Below, in pieces: positions 11,601 to 23,418 of a DNA stretch of 64,000 bases. The translations under genes were made by a program, and so were the position numbers. Every line of letters starts with the position of its first letter. The stretch's first letter is position 1. The notes under the pieces were generated by a model. That model made no database searches. It had not been told where the DNA came from and worked only from the letters and a program-made list of their open reading frames with translations. The stretch covers positions 5,980,316 through 6,044,315 of the forward strand of contig OW203768.1 of NCBI GenBank assembly GCA_934045905.1, in the 5' to 3' direction. Source of the DNA: Leuctra nigra. Taxonomy: Eukaryota; Arthropoda; Insecta; Plecoptera; Leuctridae.

Positions 11601-14600
11601 TTCAGACCAACATTGTCTCTTATTTAACAAATTTTCAGCCCTACCAGTCAAGAACATAGATGCACTGGTAAGTCACAAATATTTTGAACAGAAACACTGG
11701 TATTGTCAAATATACCGTATTAACTCGTGTATAAGACGCAATTATATGTCAATATTTTGATTCTGAAAACAGCCCTGCGTCTTATACACGCATACCAAGC
11801 TTTTTCCCCAGTAAATCCAAGGTGGATGTTTGTAAACAGAGCTGTGGTAGACTGCCACATGTTGTCTATCTCTGCCTTTCCCTCTCACTCTGTCTGGACT
11901 ACTCATACTGAGTCTAGACACAACACTATTAACATATTACATTTTTGCAACAAAATGTTTTCCCTTGCATTTAGATCAGGAGACAAAATATATGTTTACG
12001 TCTGAAAAACATTGCTCTGACAGACATAAAATAGTCTAAACACTGTTTAATGGCGTTTTAATAGAAGGGGAGGAGGGGAGTTGGGTTTGTTTTGGAATGC
12101 AGAGGAAAGGCAGGTGCATGCCTCTTAGAGCAAGCAACATCTGCTGGGAAGAGACTCCCCTCCCCCCTTTCTCAGAAGCAGGAAATTACTGTTTGTTTAC
12201 AACAAGTTGGCAGTGCTTTTCATTCAAATAGCTCAGTTAGCTGGAAAACCAACATTTAGATGGATATCATGCATACAAACACACAATGTTTTTCATCATT
12301 TTACTGCGTCTTATACACGCATGCTAAGTGTTTTCTTAAAATAGACTTCTCAAAACAAGGGTGCGTCTTATACACGAGTGCGTCTTATACACGAGTTAAT
12401 ACGGTAAAATAAAAAGAGTCTGCAATATTTCGTCGATGCGTTCGATCGACTTTGTCAAGCAAGACTGACGAGTTCCGTTACCACTGCGCCTTCTCTGCCG
12501 TCAGCCCCCCACCATGAGACCCGATGACTCACGCGAGAAGCCGACATACCATGACCATATATGGCCTGCCGTCTACCCAACCGATTTTCGCACCGAATTG
12601 AATTTAGACTTCACCACTGGACGAAGCATAGCCACCCATACGTCATCAAAATGACACGATGACTGACTAATAACTTCGTCCACACATGTAATGAATGCTG
12701 ACTCAATAAATTTTCTTTTCTTAGCGTTACTTTCCTTATATATTTCTATAGCAGAATCCCAATCAAAAGTATGCATGTTAGTCCACGCATGTTCAGCTAC
12801 TAAAGATGTAGAAATTTTATGATTTTTTACGTTATCTCGATGTTCTTTAATACGTATGTCAAGTGGCCTCCCTGTTTCACCTATATACACTTCCTGACAC
12901 TGACATGGGAGCGCATAAACAATTTCCTTGGAATTCTGCTGAAGATCAACCGGTTTAGTTTGACAGAGAAGACTTCTAAGAGTGTTAGGAGATTTAAAAA
13001 CTGTTCTAATATTAAATGATCCAAGAATTCTACGAACTTTTTCCGAAAAATTTGGAACGTAGTCCAAACAAATAGTTCTCAATGGTTTTTCCAAACGAAT
13101 ATTCGAACGCTCCGTCTCCTCCTTCCTATTCAAGATTTTATCTAACATACGCACAGGGTAACCGTTTGCCACAAAGGATTTAAAAAGATGATCTTTCTCC
13201 GCCGCTAATACCTCCGCATCGCCAGACAACGACTTAGCTCTGGACCACAAACACTCAACAATTCCCCTTTTGACATGAGCCGGGTGATTAGAATCAAAAC
13301 TCAAATATTGATCCGTATGTGTAGGTTTTCTGTACACCGAAGTAATCACCCTCCCTCCCTTCTTCCTAATTAACACATCCAAAAAAGGCAAAGCATCATC
13401 CTCCTCCATCTCCACAGTAAATTAAATATTTTTATGAAAAGAATTTAAATCCAGCAGCAACTCATCAAGATGTTCAATATGCTCCTGTGGAATAATGGCT
13501 AATATGTCATCAACATATCGCTTCCACATTACAGGTTTACACACACTGCTTTCCAAAACCCGCTCTTCCAAATCCGACATAAAAATATTAGATAATAATG
13601 GTGACAAACAGCTACCCATAGCCAAACCATCTAACTGAAGAAAGAATTCATCCCCCAGTCTAAAATAACTAGACGACAGACAAAGGCTCAAAAGTTCCAT
13701 TATGCCGTCAACTGGGATGTCAGTCCTGTCAGCCAATGAAAGATCATCTCCCAGCATCCGCTTGACCAATACTAAAGTGTCTGCCACAGGAACACTAGGA
13801 AACAAGTTAACCACATCAAAGCTAACAAGTTTGTCCTCCCCAGCTACCTGGACCCCACTTAACAGCTCAACCAAATCTTTAGAGTTTTTAACAAATGAAT
13901 TTGCACCATTGCCCAAAGGCTTTAAAATCTCCAATAGATGCTTAGATAATGCTGCACACGGAGAAAACCTTGAGCTTACTATGGGTCTCAACGGTATACC
14001 AGGCTTGTGTATCTTTGGCAAGCCATAAATATGTGGTGGCTTTGAATAATGAGGAGTCAAAGAGGAACGAACATGAGACTCAATATGTTTATCCAAACTC
14101 TTCAAAGTTCTATAAACTTTACCTTCTACAGAAGTGGTAGGATTTCTATCCAGTTTTTTATAGTTATCTGAAGCAACAATTTCATTCATTTTAGATTCGT
14201 AATCACACGTGTTTAACAACACTGTAGCCTTACCTTTATCAGCCGGTAGTATGGTCAATGACTTGTTTTTTCTCAAACTACTAATTAATTTCAAGTCCTG
14301 ACTAGTGACATTCCGCTTCACTACACAGGAATCTAACAAAACCCCTTTCATAGCGAAACGAATTTCTTCCCGTAATTCACCAGGGAAACGGGAGATGCTT
14401 GATTCAACTGTTGCGATTAAATCCAATTTATCCACACATTTCGGAGCAATAGAAAAACCAAGCCCCAAGGCTAATACACGTTCCTCTTCACCAGTCAAAA
14501 CATAAGATGAATGATTCACGACAGTACGTGACGTGTTAGGTAAACTATCACATGACGTGTCTGCCCGGTGCAAGAAATAATTACGCTCCTCCAACAGTCG

Positions 14601-17600
14601 ATGAAACTTTTTAATCTGTGTTAAACGCACTATGTCAAAAACTTGATTATAACGGCGAACGATAGAATTCAACTTAGAAATCCCTACCACCTCTGACGAA
14701 AACGAAGCAGAAACCACATCCAATACCCTATTAATCTCACCACACACCAAAAATATTTGATGCCGATGAAAATTAATCCTATCTTTCACAAAAATAGTCG
14801 AAGCCCTCTGAATAGCAATTCTACTTTTATGAGTAGACACAAACGGGATCTTAAGCCTAAGACCCCGCGGGATGATGGAAGCTTCCCTACATCGACATAA
14901 AAATGTCAAATGGTTTCTATGCTTCGCTAAACTGATGAACAATTTTTCCAACCTTCTCCACTCAAAATAACACGTCGAATTCGACGCTATGTCAGAAATA
15001 AAACTATGTGGCACAGAAACTAATGCAGTCACACATTCTTCTCCAAAACTCAGGTCCATACTGTCGTCAGTTAATAAAAGAAAGAAGAAGATAATATACC
15101 AGGAACCAACTAGTAAGTCACAAATATTTTGAACAGAAACACTGGTATTGTCAAATATAAAATAAAAAGAGTCTGCAATATTTCGTCGATGCGTTCGATC
15201 GACTTTGTCAAGCAAGACTGACGAGTTCCGTTACCACTGCTGCCTTCTCTGCTGGCTTATTCAAAGCCACCACATATTTATGGCTTGCCAAAGATACACA
15301 AGCCTGGTATACCGTTGAGACCCATAGTAAGCTCAAGGTTTTCTCCGTGGCAGCATTATCTAAGCATCTATTGGAGATTTTAAAGCCTTTGGGCAATGGT
15401 GCAAATTCATTTGTTAAAAACTCTAAAGATTTGGTTGAGCTGTTAAGTGGGGTCCAGGTAGCTGGGGAGGACAAACTTGTTAGCTTTGATGTGGTTAACT
15501 TGTTTCCTAGTGTTCCTGTGGCAGACACTTTAGTATTGGTCAAGCGGATGCTGGGAGATGATCTTTCATTGGCTGACAGGACTGACATCCCAGTTGACGG
15601 CATAATGGAACTTTTGAGCCTTTGTCTGTCGTCTAGTTATTTTAGACTGGGGGATGAATTCTTTCTTCAGTTAGATGGTTTGGCTATGGGTAGCTGTTTG
15701 TCACCATTATTATCTAATATTTTTATGTCGGATTTGGAAGAGCGGGTTTTGGAAAGCAGTGTGTGTAAACCTGTAATGTGGAAGCGATATGTTGATGACA
15801 TATTAGCCATTATTCCACAGGAGCATATTGAACATCTTGATGAGTTGCTGCTGGATTTAAATTCTTTTCATAAAAATATTTAATTTACTGTGGAGATGGA
15901 GGAGGATGATGCTTTGCCTTTTTTGGATGTGTTAATTAGGAAGAAGGGAGGGAGGGTGATTACTTCGGTGTACAGAAAACCTACACATACGGATCAATAT
16001 TTGAGTTTTGATTCTAATCACCCGGCTCATGTCAAAAGGGGAATTGTTGAGTGTTTGTGGTCCAGAGCTAAGTCGTTGTCTGGCGATGCGGAGGTATTAG
16101 CGGCGGAGAAAGATCATCTTTTTAAATCCTTTGTGGCAAACGGTTACCCTGTGCGTATGTTAGATAAAATCTTGAATAGGAAGGAGGAGACGGAGCGTTC
16201 GAATATTCGTTTGGAAAAACCATTGAGAACTATTTGTTTGGACTACGTTCCAAATTTTTCGGAAAAAGTTCGTAGAATTCTTGGATCATTTAATATTAGA
16301 ACAGTTTTTAAATCTCCTAACACTCTTAGAAGTCTTCTCTGTCAAACTAAACCGGTTGATCTTCAGCAGAATTCCAAGGAAATTGTTTATGCGCTCCCAT
16401 GTCAGTGTCAGGAAGTGTATATAGGTGAAACAGGGAGGCCACTTGACATACGTATTAAAGAACATCGAGATAACATAAAAAATCATAAAATTTCTACATC
16501 TTTAGTAGCTGAACATGCGTGGACTAACATGCATACTTTTGATTGGGATTCTGCTATAGAAATATATAAGGAAAGTAACGCTAAGAAAAGAAAATTTATT
16601 GAGTCAGCATTCATTACATGTGTGGACGAAGTTATTAGTCAGTCATCGTGTCATTTTGATGACGTATGGGTGGCTATGCTTCGTCCAGTGGTGAAGTCTA
16701 AATTCAATTCGGTGCGAAAATCGGTTGGGTAGACGGCAGGCCATATATGGTCATGGTATGTCGGCTTCTCGCGTGAGTCATCGGGTCTCATGGTGGGGGG
16801 CTGACGGCAGAGAAGGCAGCAGTGGTAACGGAACTCGTCAGTCTTGCTTGACAAAGTCGATCGAACGCATCGACGAAATATTGCAGACTCTTTTTATTTT
16901 ATATTTGACAATACCAGTGTTTCTGTTCAAAATATTTGTGACTTACTAGTTGATTCCTGGTATATTATCTTCTTCTTTCTTTTATTAATAGATGCACTGA
17001 TTGACAGTTTTAATAACTGTCAGAAATGACATTTCAAAACAGAAATTCCACTGCATTCTGGGTTGCTCTATGTAGCAAAGCAAAGTTTATAGATGGCTAT
17101 TCTCAATATCAAGTAAGACAGATTCTTTTCTTAGTTGATCATATTGCAATACATAATGTAGTTAAAATGTAATGTATGTATTTCATATACATAGGTATAG
17201 GTATACCTTATCTAAAATAATTTATTTTACGATATGGATTGTGTTTCACAGTTATGAAAACGACGATTTGACTAGATAACATCATATTTTACACATTTCC
17301 AGCCCAATCGGTCAAGAATTTACAGACTTATTGCTGTTTTAAGTGTTTGAATATCTGTCCAAAGAGATTGATGGAAAAATATCAGTACAATAATATGTTA
17401 TTTAATTGATCCAGAGTGTTTATGAAAAGTTGCAGGGAAAATTGGTAATAAATAATGTATAGTTAGTTATCTTTGATTGAATGGATCGTGCTATGATTGG
17501 CGATGTCGTGCGTGTCGGTGCTCGCTCATCAACGCGTTACACCGAGCGTTTTCCTAGTGGTAACCTGTGCAATTGCAGGCTGCAGAAGAAGTTCTTATAA

Positions 17601-20600
17601 TAAACCACTCATTTACAAACTATCTCTTCGACTAATCGATAATAAATAGTTTAAATCAACTTGACAGCTGTACTCAAAATGGCCGGAAATATACTTTTTT
17701 ACATTGTTGATGTAAAACAAAAGAAACTCGTGCAAACTATGAATTACCATTTAAAATTCCCGATTATGCTTTATTCCGATTCTGTGCAATGTTAATCCAT
17801 GTGGCCATGAATCGGATTCAAGGAGTATCGGTAATTTTAAAGTTTTAGAATATAGTTATAGTTTAATAGTTATAGAATACCTACTACCACGACTGAAAAA
17901 GTATTTTATTTTTCTCCAAAAATCTCACAACAATAATGCTTTTTCTTGTAAATTTTTGGGAAGGAATTTTATTAAACCCAAATTATACCTAAAATAAGTT
18001 ATACCTAATTGAAAGGTATTGCAATCCTTACGCTCTTTTCCATCTAACTGGGAATGTGTGCTGTCGCCAGGCGTGGACCCCCTGATTGCTTGCTTCACGA
18101 CGACGCGCGACAATGGCGGCAGCACGCGCTGGGTGCGCGGCACGGATAGGCGCCTGCATGACCACGACGTGCGCGCGCTCTCCAGCGACGAGCGCAGACT
18201 GTTCTCTGCTGGCGTGGATGGATATCTCGCAATAAGCAGTTTCCCTCCTCGGGTGCTCTGCAAGTATCCACCCATCATGCAGGTACGTATCGAGGACGAC
18301 GTTGACAATACATTTGGAATGGCTCTTTTCTTTAAGACAATTTTCAGTCTCCTTGGGTCTCATTTCAAAATGTTGTTTTTTCCCAAAACGGCAGAAAGGG
18401 GATTTGGCATAGTGACAGGCTCTAGGCATGAAGAGGAAAGCGCAGTACACCAATCAAAACAACTGCAGAGACTCACCCTCCCTTCCTCAGACACAGGAAA
18501 TTAAAACCTTGAGTGAATTTCGTGCCAATTATGGGTTAAAAAATCCAAACGCGCTGTTGTCCATTATATTTTTCACCATGCATTTATATGCATGTTAATT
18601 GTAAAGTATCTTATTTTCTAAAATGATACCTTTCTAAATGTGGGTGGTTCATATCTAGGCAATGCGAGTAAATATGGTCTAAGGTCGGGGACATGCTAAG
18701 TTGAACCCAGTTTAGCATTGCCAGGGCTATCGCGGGTTCAACTTAGCCTGTCACCGACCATAGAGGAGATTACCAAACCAAGGAAACTGACGCTGATATT
18801 TATTTAGCCTAAATTACTCAAATTGATGAATGCCTAACACACATTTTGAAAAATTTCACTTTCTTTGGTGTTTGTTATTCTATAATAAATTGGTATGTAT
18901 GTACCTATATACCTCCAATTTCTAAAATAAGGATTAGATAATATGATTTCCAGAGCTTTCATGCAGGATTTTGATACATAGTTTCATTGTCATCTTCCAG
19001 CCTCCATTCATCTCTGTGAGCGCCGAGTCGCGCTGCCTGCTGATGCGCCACCCGAGCCACCTGGAGGTGTGGCGCCTGGGCTGGGCGGCGCCTGGCGCAG
19101 ACCAGACCGACGGCTCGCTGCAGGTGCAACAGGCGCCCATCAAGCTGCTGCACATCGCGACGCGCAACGCCGAGACAGTGGTTTGCTGCGCGCTGAGTCA
19201 GGACTCGCGCTGGCTCGCGTACTCCACACCCACGCTTGTCAGGTCGGTCACGTCCACGTGATGTCAAGTTAACTTTGTGGCGTGTAAACGAATACATTTG
19301 AACCATATTTTTTTTGGATCAGAGAATGAACAAAACTTTAAACAGGCAGGAGGTATAGGAAAATCATTTCGATTTTGATTTCTAACATTTAAAATAGCAC
19401 TTGTTGGTAAACTATTGTTTTAAATTGTGTTCCTTATGTCTATCTGTAGGTACAAGAATTTAAGTTTTTGGTCACGATACAAAAATGACGTCTTGTTTAT
19501 TTGCCTCAAATTATGCAATTTTACTTGGCCTTCATTCCTAAGATAACAAGGGAAAAAAATTATTTTTAACTAAATTTATCTCGGAAACTAGACACGAGAA
19601 GTCATTATCTTTTCCAGGGATTCAGTAGGTATGTCATGATGACGATTATCAATAAGTACACAAGAAGTTATGAAGATGTGAGACTATGAAGGTCAAGTAG
19701 TAAAATAAAAATTATGATAAATGTCAGCTTTTAATGGTTTTTACATAGAACACATATAACAGACATAGGTAGAACTATTAAAATGTACAAAATTTATATT
19801 TTCTCTTCAAAGTGGTATTATTTTGTCAGTGCTGTAACTGTGAAACTCCCTGGCCAGGTTCTTCAGCGTGACCTTGACGGAGGAGCGTCCGCGCCTGGAG
19901 AAGCTTGGCGGCTACACGCGCCAGTGTCAGCCGGCGCACGCCATGCTGTTCGCGCCCGATCGCCCCTACGTCGTGCTCGCCAGTGCCGGTGGAGAGATCC
20001 ACATTGTGCAGATGGATCCTCTCGAGCCCACGCTCGTTCACACCATCTTGCCGCTCAGAGAGCAACGTGAGTCTGACAGTTGCCGGTGTCTAGCTTTCTA
20101 GTCAGGAGGTTGAGGGGTCTCCTCATGCCAATGCATTAGGGCATTTTGATAACTGACAACATGACATTATCTCCCTCCCTGCTTTGAGATATTAAAAGAA
20201 TTACCGAAGAACATTGAATTGTTTGTTATTAAGTAATTAATAATTATTTTTAATTGGTGTTTAAGTAGGTATATTAATTACGTCGTAGTTGGGTCAAAGA
20301 GGTTCAAGTAGGCTAGGGGAGGTTCTAGTAGGTCCTAGTAGATCCTCTGAGTATATGTTTGAGTGTATTCTAATTTCGGAACTTTACAGATATTGAAATT
20401 CCGCGAAATATGAAACTTTCCTGCAAAATAAAATCACTCATATAACTTCTAGGAGAACAAATTATCAAAAAAGTATACAACACAACAATACACAAAGATT
20501 AATTTATTCTCTAAATCCCTGCCCTTTAACATTATATTCCATCTTCAATGGCATGGACATTGGCAGACACCGCCGTAGGGCAAATCGTTAGTCCTTCGCC

Positions 20601-22527
20601 TTAACAAAAATGAATAATTGAACTGGCTGTGGCATACAATCATGCCATCAACGCTTTACTTTCACCTCTTGCAACATTGATGCAGTTTGCCTCAGCCAGA
20701 GCAACTATATTAATGGTTGTGAGTGACTTGCCAAGTTGTATATAAATGAATCCATCTGTTATCTAACTGTATATGAAGTTGTGATTGCCGATGTTTCAGT
20801 GCTTGCCGGGCCGGTGATCCTGCTGGCCTTCTCGTCGCGCGGGGAATACCTGGTGGCGGCCGACCACCAAGGCAACATCGCGGGGTGGGAGACCGTCGAC
20901 TTCGCGCAACACTGCTCACTGCCGCGACACGCGAGCGCGCCCACTGCCATGGCGGTCCAGCCGGACACGGACAACCTCGTGGTGGTCTATGCGGATCAGA
21001 AGGTCTGTTCTTTTCCTGTGTCTAGTGTTCCAATTTTAGTATATATACCGCCGAAGCGAGTACTCCTGTGTCTAGTGTCTAGCGGCGGTTAGTCAGGGTG
21101 CAGTCCTAGTAAAATAAGTGCCAGGGCACGGAAAACTAATGTAATCCATAGAGGTCACGACCCATGGGGGTTTGGCGGGCAAGATCTCCCAATTTGGCCC
21201 TGGCGAGAATTATTAGATTTTTTTTTTTTTTGTGACGACTACGCATTTGGGTCCAAGTAATAAAATTGATTTAAATATTCTCTAGTGTAATAAAAGATAA
21301 GTTGCAGTTAATTAAAATTTTAACGAATCAGGTCGTAAACCAATAACCATTAATGAATTTAATGGATTTTGAAAAGGAAGGCAGCAAGGTGCACCCTGTC
21401 CATTTCCCAAAAAGATGCCAGGGCAATCTGTTTTTACAAACTTAAATGTTTCTTTTGCTGGATAAGTTACCTACTATAGTTAATGTTTTATTTTTTATAT
21501 AGTAGATATTTTGACTACCTACTAAAATGATTTACTCCAGAACAGGTTTGTCATTTAGTGTGAACCCTGCATTTGTGTTGCCAGATTGTTGAGTACAGCC
21601 TGAGCAACCGCTGCTACACGGACTTCTCGCGCCGCCTGGCCGCCAGCCACCCGCGCCAGTGGCTTGCGCGCACCGGCGTGGTGACCGGCGTGACCTTCGA
21701 CCCGCGCCACCCCGACCTCGTTCTCGTGCACGACGACGCCGCCGTCCTCGCCATACACAAGAACAAGAAGCTGAGCGTGGGCAAGATCGCGCGCCTCGAG
21801 TCATCCTCGTCGGACAATCAGAGCAGGGAGCGGCGCGGAGTCGTCAACCAGACGAAAGCGGAACATGCTTTCAGGCTGGTCAAGAAATACAAGGTCAGTG
21901 GGAGGTTTACAAAGAACTAGTTATCTTTTGGTATGGAGCCTTTGAACGCTCTTTACAAGAAATTCACTACATATTGTGCCCTGACAAATTGTTACTCTTT
22001 TATAATGGCTTTGGATGTTAGGCCAATCAAATTTCATTACCGAAATGGCAGGTCACTATTTTTCAGTACTTTCTCCACCAAAATGGCAAAGCAGTACAAA
22101 ACTGCAATGATACTGTCAACTGCTTTACCTTTTGGGTTGATGATAGCGATTAAAAGTGGATAAAAATTATATCACGAATTCCTGCATTTTCTTGTTTTAT
22201 CTGATAATCACTATGTTCACCAAATTAACAGTAAGATTTGCTTTAATTTATTTGTCATTGTAAAAACACTAGCCACTAAACACTAGCCAATTATTACATT
22301 TTTTTACATGATTCAATGTTTGCTCTAAGTTTGGTTTAACTACCTACCCATGCTATGTGTTATTGAACGAATGGTCTCTCCAACGCTGGCAACGTGTTCC
22401 GTTACAGCATCTGGTGTACCTGGGCTGGCTCGACGACGACGAGATGGTGGCCGTGGAAGTGACCCCGGGATCTCTCGAAGACAAACTGCCGCCGACGTTG
22501 AAGAAGAAGCGCTTCGGCACGCAGTAA
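8634..22527 (+). CDS. UTP4: U3 small nucleolar RNA-associated protein 4 (cirhin), complete, 11 coding exons
   Basis: Exons: 8634-8737, 8969-9137, 9230-9298, 9503-9738, 10342-10508, 18071-18282, 19001-19242, 19858-20066, 20800-21002, 21585-21893 and 22408-22527 (stop TAA). All introns are GT-AG and all phases join, giving 2040 nt and 679 residues; human cirhin is 686. Matches to the family run end to end: [20 protein letters not shown] at the start, [15 protein letters not shown] (residues ~72-86), the [20 protein letters not shown]40 strand, [44 protein letters not shown], and a C-terminal LKKKRFGTQ. Known role: the t-UTP/UTPA subcomplex of the small-subunit processome, two WD40 propellers, nucleolar, needed for 18S pre-rRNA processing. 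Intron 5 (10509-18070) is swollen by a Penelope-like insertion and intron 4 carries an hAT-like element. Exons are much richer in GC than introns. The start is the only early in-frame ATG. Confidence 0.96.
9803..10308. mobile_element. Short hAT-like element in UTP4 intron 4
   Basis: The left end CAGGGATCGGCAACCTTTTT is mirrored by an imperfect right end AGAGCCGCAGGTTGCCTCCC-CTG, a terminal motif widespread in non-autonomous hAT transposons. There is no transposase. Inside are two copies of a module with GCAGGGC(G/A)TTTTTT and GATTCTGGGACTCT that also occurs near 39.86-39.95 kb. The right end lies about 33 bp before the exon 5 acceptor. I could not confirm an 8-bp target duplication. Confidence 0.65.
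10560..11655 (+). repeat. Diverged repeat modules in UTP4 intron 5, left of the Penelope insertion
   Basis: Two modules about 450 bp apart share a GATCTGA(A/T)ATT(T/G)TGTACACA phrase followed by GAACGA(T/G)ATCCTGTGATT. Several weaker repeats read TTGGTTCGATCAATTTGAAA or similar. A 15-base T run lies near 10783-10797. No gene is supported. Confidence 0.45.
11715..12404. mobile_element. 690-bp inverted-repeat DNA element at a TA, nested in the Penelope pseudo-LTR
   Basis: The termini are perfect 25-bp inverted repeats beginning CCGTATTAACTCGTGTATAA. The duplicated target is TA (11713-11714 and 12405-12406). The uninterrupted pseudo-LTR near 15150-15165 gives the empty site directly: it reads CAAATATAAAATAAAAAG with a single TA at the junction. 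GCGTCTTATACACG recurs inside both ends. There is no transposase. A TA duplication is characteristic of Tc1/mariner-type mobilisation. Confidence 0.9.
12573..15215 (-). pseudogene. Penelope reverse transcriptase/GIY-YIG polyprotein, copy A, one in-frame stop
   Basis: The frame runs 15215 to 13422 (597 codons), meets a TAA, and continues in the same frame to 12573. The likely start is the ATG at 15059-15057 (MDLSFGEE), because the first ~50 codons translate the pseudo-LTR; an acceptor-like pyrimidine tract ending in CAG lies just before it. Reverse transcriptase motifs are [43 protein letters not shown] (motif A), [19 protein letters not shown] (motif B) and [11 protein letters not shown] (catalytic YVDD, residues 567-570). 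The second part has LPFLDVLI and then the endonuclease motif IVYALPC...[17 protein letters not shown]. The stop falls between the YVDD region and the LPFLDV stretch. The encoded enzyme would nick target DNA and prime reverse transcription. Confidence 0.93.
15255..16732 (+). pseudogene. Penelope polyprotein, copy B, 5'-truncated with a frameshift and the same stop
   Basis: The copy starts at a codon equivalent to [12 protein letters not shown] of copy A. A one-base deletion near 15346 (CCGTGGCAGC against CCGTGTGCAGC) breaks the frame; the frame then runs 15347-15883 to a TAA at the same codon as in copy A and resumes to 16732. It carries motif A, motif B, YVDD and the GIY-YIG domain. The last 280 residues differ from copy A by one Val/Ile change. 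It cannot make a complete enzyme. Confidence 0.93.
17000..18070. other. Remainder of UTP4 intron 5
   Basis: The DNA is AT-rich with no supported gene. A minus-strand copy of the CGCGTTGATGAGCGAGC repeat lies at about 17500-17560. The intron ends at the acceptor TGTCGCCAG before exon 6. Confidence 0.6.
18684..18762. repeat. Short hairpin repeat in UTP4 intron 6
   Basis: GGTCGGGGACATGCTAAGTT at the left is mirrored by AACTTAGCCTGTCACCGACC at the right, an imperfect ~28-bp stem around a short loop. It may be a tiny MITE. Confidence 0.55.
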
Positions 22528-22554
22528 TCCCGAGCAAATCGCCACGCACGCACC

Positions 22555-22560
22555 AATAAA
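22555..22560 (+). terminator. Proximal poly(A) signal for UTP4
   Basis: AATAAA lies 28 bp past the stop codon of UTP4. Its use would give a very short 3' untranslated region. Confidence 0.5.
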
Positions 22561-23374
22561 CATGGACTGTCACATACACAGGGGCTAACAACTGCGTAAC
22601 TATTAGATTGCTAGGGCAGTCGCACCGGAGACCATGATTGTATGTCGTTTATTTGACCCGTCTTTTGAGCTCGATTGTTTTAGCTTATTCGGATAAGTTT
22701 AGGAAGTATTTCTCAGCCATAAAGGGACTCTATGGACTTTTGATAGTAATTTAAAAAAAACATATTTTATAAAGTGAAACCGTAAGTAAATAATTACTGG
22801 GATTATGTAAATCGAAACCAGATGAAGCAATTATGGCGCATTTCGTATTTAAGAATTGGCGTCTATGTCTATAGGGTGTACTATTTATAAAAGAAGTTAA
22901 TTAATGTTTAGATGTTTTTTATATGAATATATTATATTGAGGGTCTTGTATGAAGATAATTTTGATAGAGATATTGTGGAAATGCGACAAAAAGTAGCCA
23001 GTATTTAGCTAACTAAATCGGGTGGCCATATTGATAGAAAGAGCAGTGGTGTTGTTGACCGTTTGTGACACAAACAGAAGGGACCAACTTATTGAGGAGT
23101 TGTCAGTCACTGTGTAAGTATCAGTTCATGTTTATAACTGTTTAGGGTGATGTGTTTAGTTCTATGATGTGATGCAGAAGGGTCACTCACTGTCCCTGGC
23201 CATACTACTGTGGAGTCAACTTGGCCTTTCTCACTTCGTATGAACTAGAGTTCCCAACTTCTGAATTGAAATGTGATTCCATAAAGTGTTTTCAAGTGAT
23301 CTGATTCGATGCGTTTGTCAGCTTATTTAGTTGCTTGTCTTCTATGGCTAACTACTATACTATGGTCACTTTAA

Positions 23375-23380
23375 AATAAA
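23375..23380 (+). terminator. Distal poly(A) signal for UTP4
   Basis: AATAAA in TTAAAATAAAGTTGC lies about 850 bp past the stop. Its use would end the transcript right against the 3' end of the convergent minus-strand gene. Confidence 0.45.
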
Positions 23381-23412
23381 GTTGCTTTCAAAACTGAAAA
23401 CAAAACTGAATT

Positions 23413-23418
23413 TTTATT
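23413..23418 (-). terminator. Poly(A) signal of the convergent minus-strand gene
   Basis: Read on the minus strand, AATAAA lies in CGAATAAAAATTC. It is about 900 bp downstream of the stop at 24314-24316, with no other supported feature between. Confidence 0.45.

Larger units (their letters stand above)
11668..16987. mobile_element. Penelope-like element: two head-to-head copies with pseudo-LTRs and a 12-bp target duplication
   Basis: The unit is flanked by ATAGATGCACTG at 11656-11667 and 16988-16999. Copy A is on the minus strand (coding about 15215 to 12573) and copy B on the plus strand (about 15255-16732), 5'-truncated inside the reverse transcriptase. The same terminal sequence (GTAAGTCACAAATATTTTGA on the + strand on the left) appears at the left end, again at 15113-15252 upstream of copy A, and inverted at the right end. 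These are the pseudo-LTRs typical of Penelope elements. Encoded domains are reverse transcriptase and a GIY-YIG endonuclease, the Penelope hallmark. The copies differ by one residue over the last 280, so the insertion is young. It sits in intron 5 of UTP4. Confidence 0.95.

Noticed and set aside
15208..15603. Minus-strand frame opposite Penelope copy B (and the plus frame at 13702-14028)
   Set aside because: These are antisense shadows of the reverse transcriptase gene.
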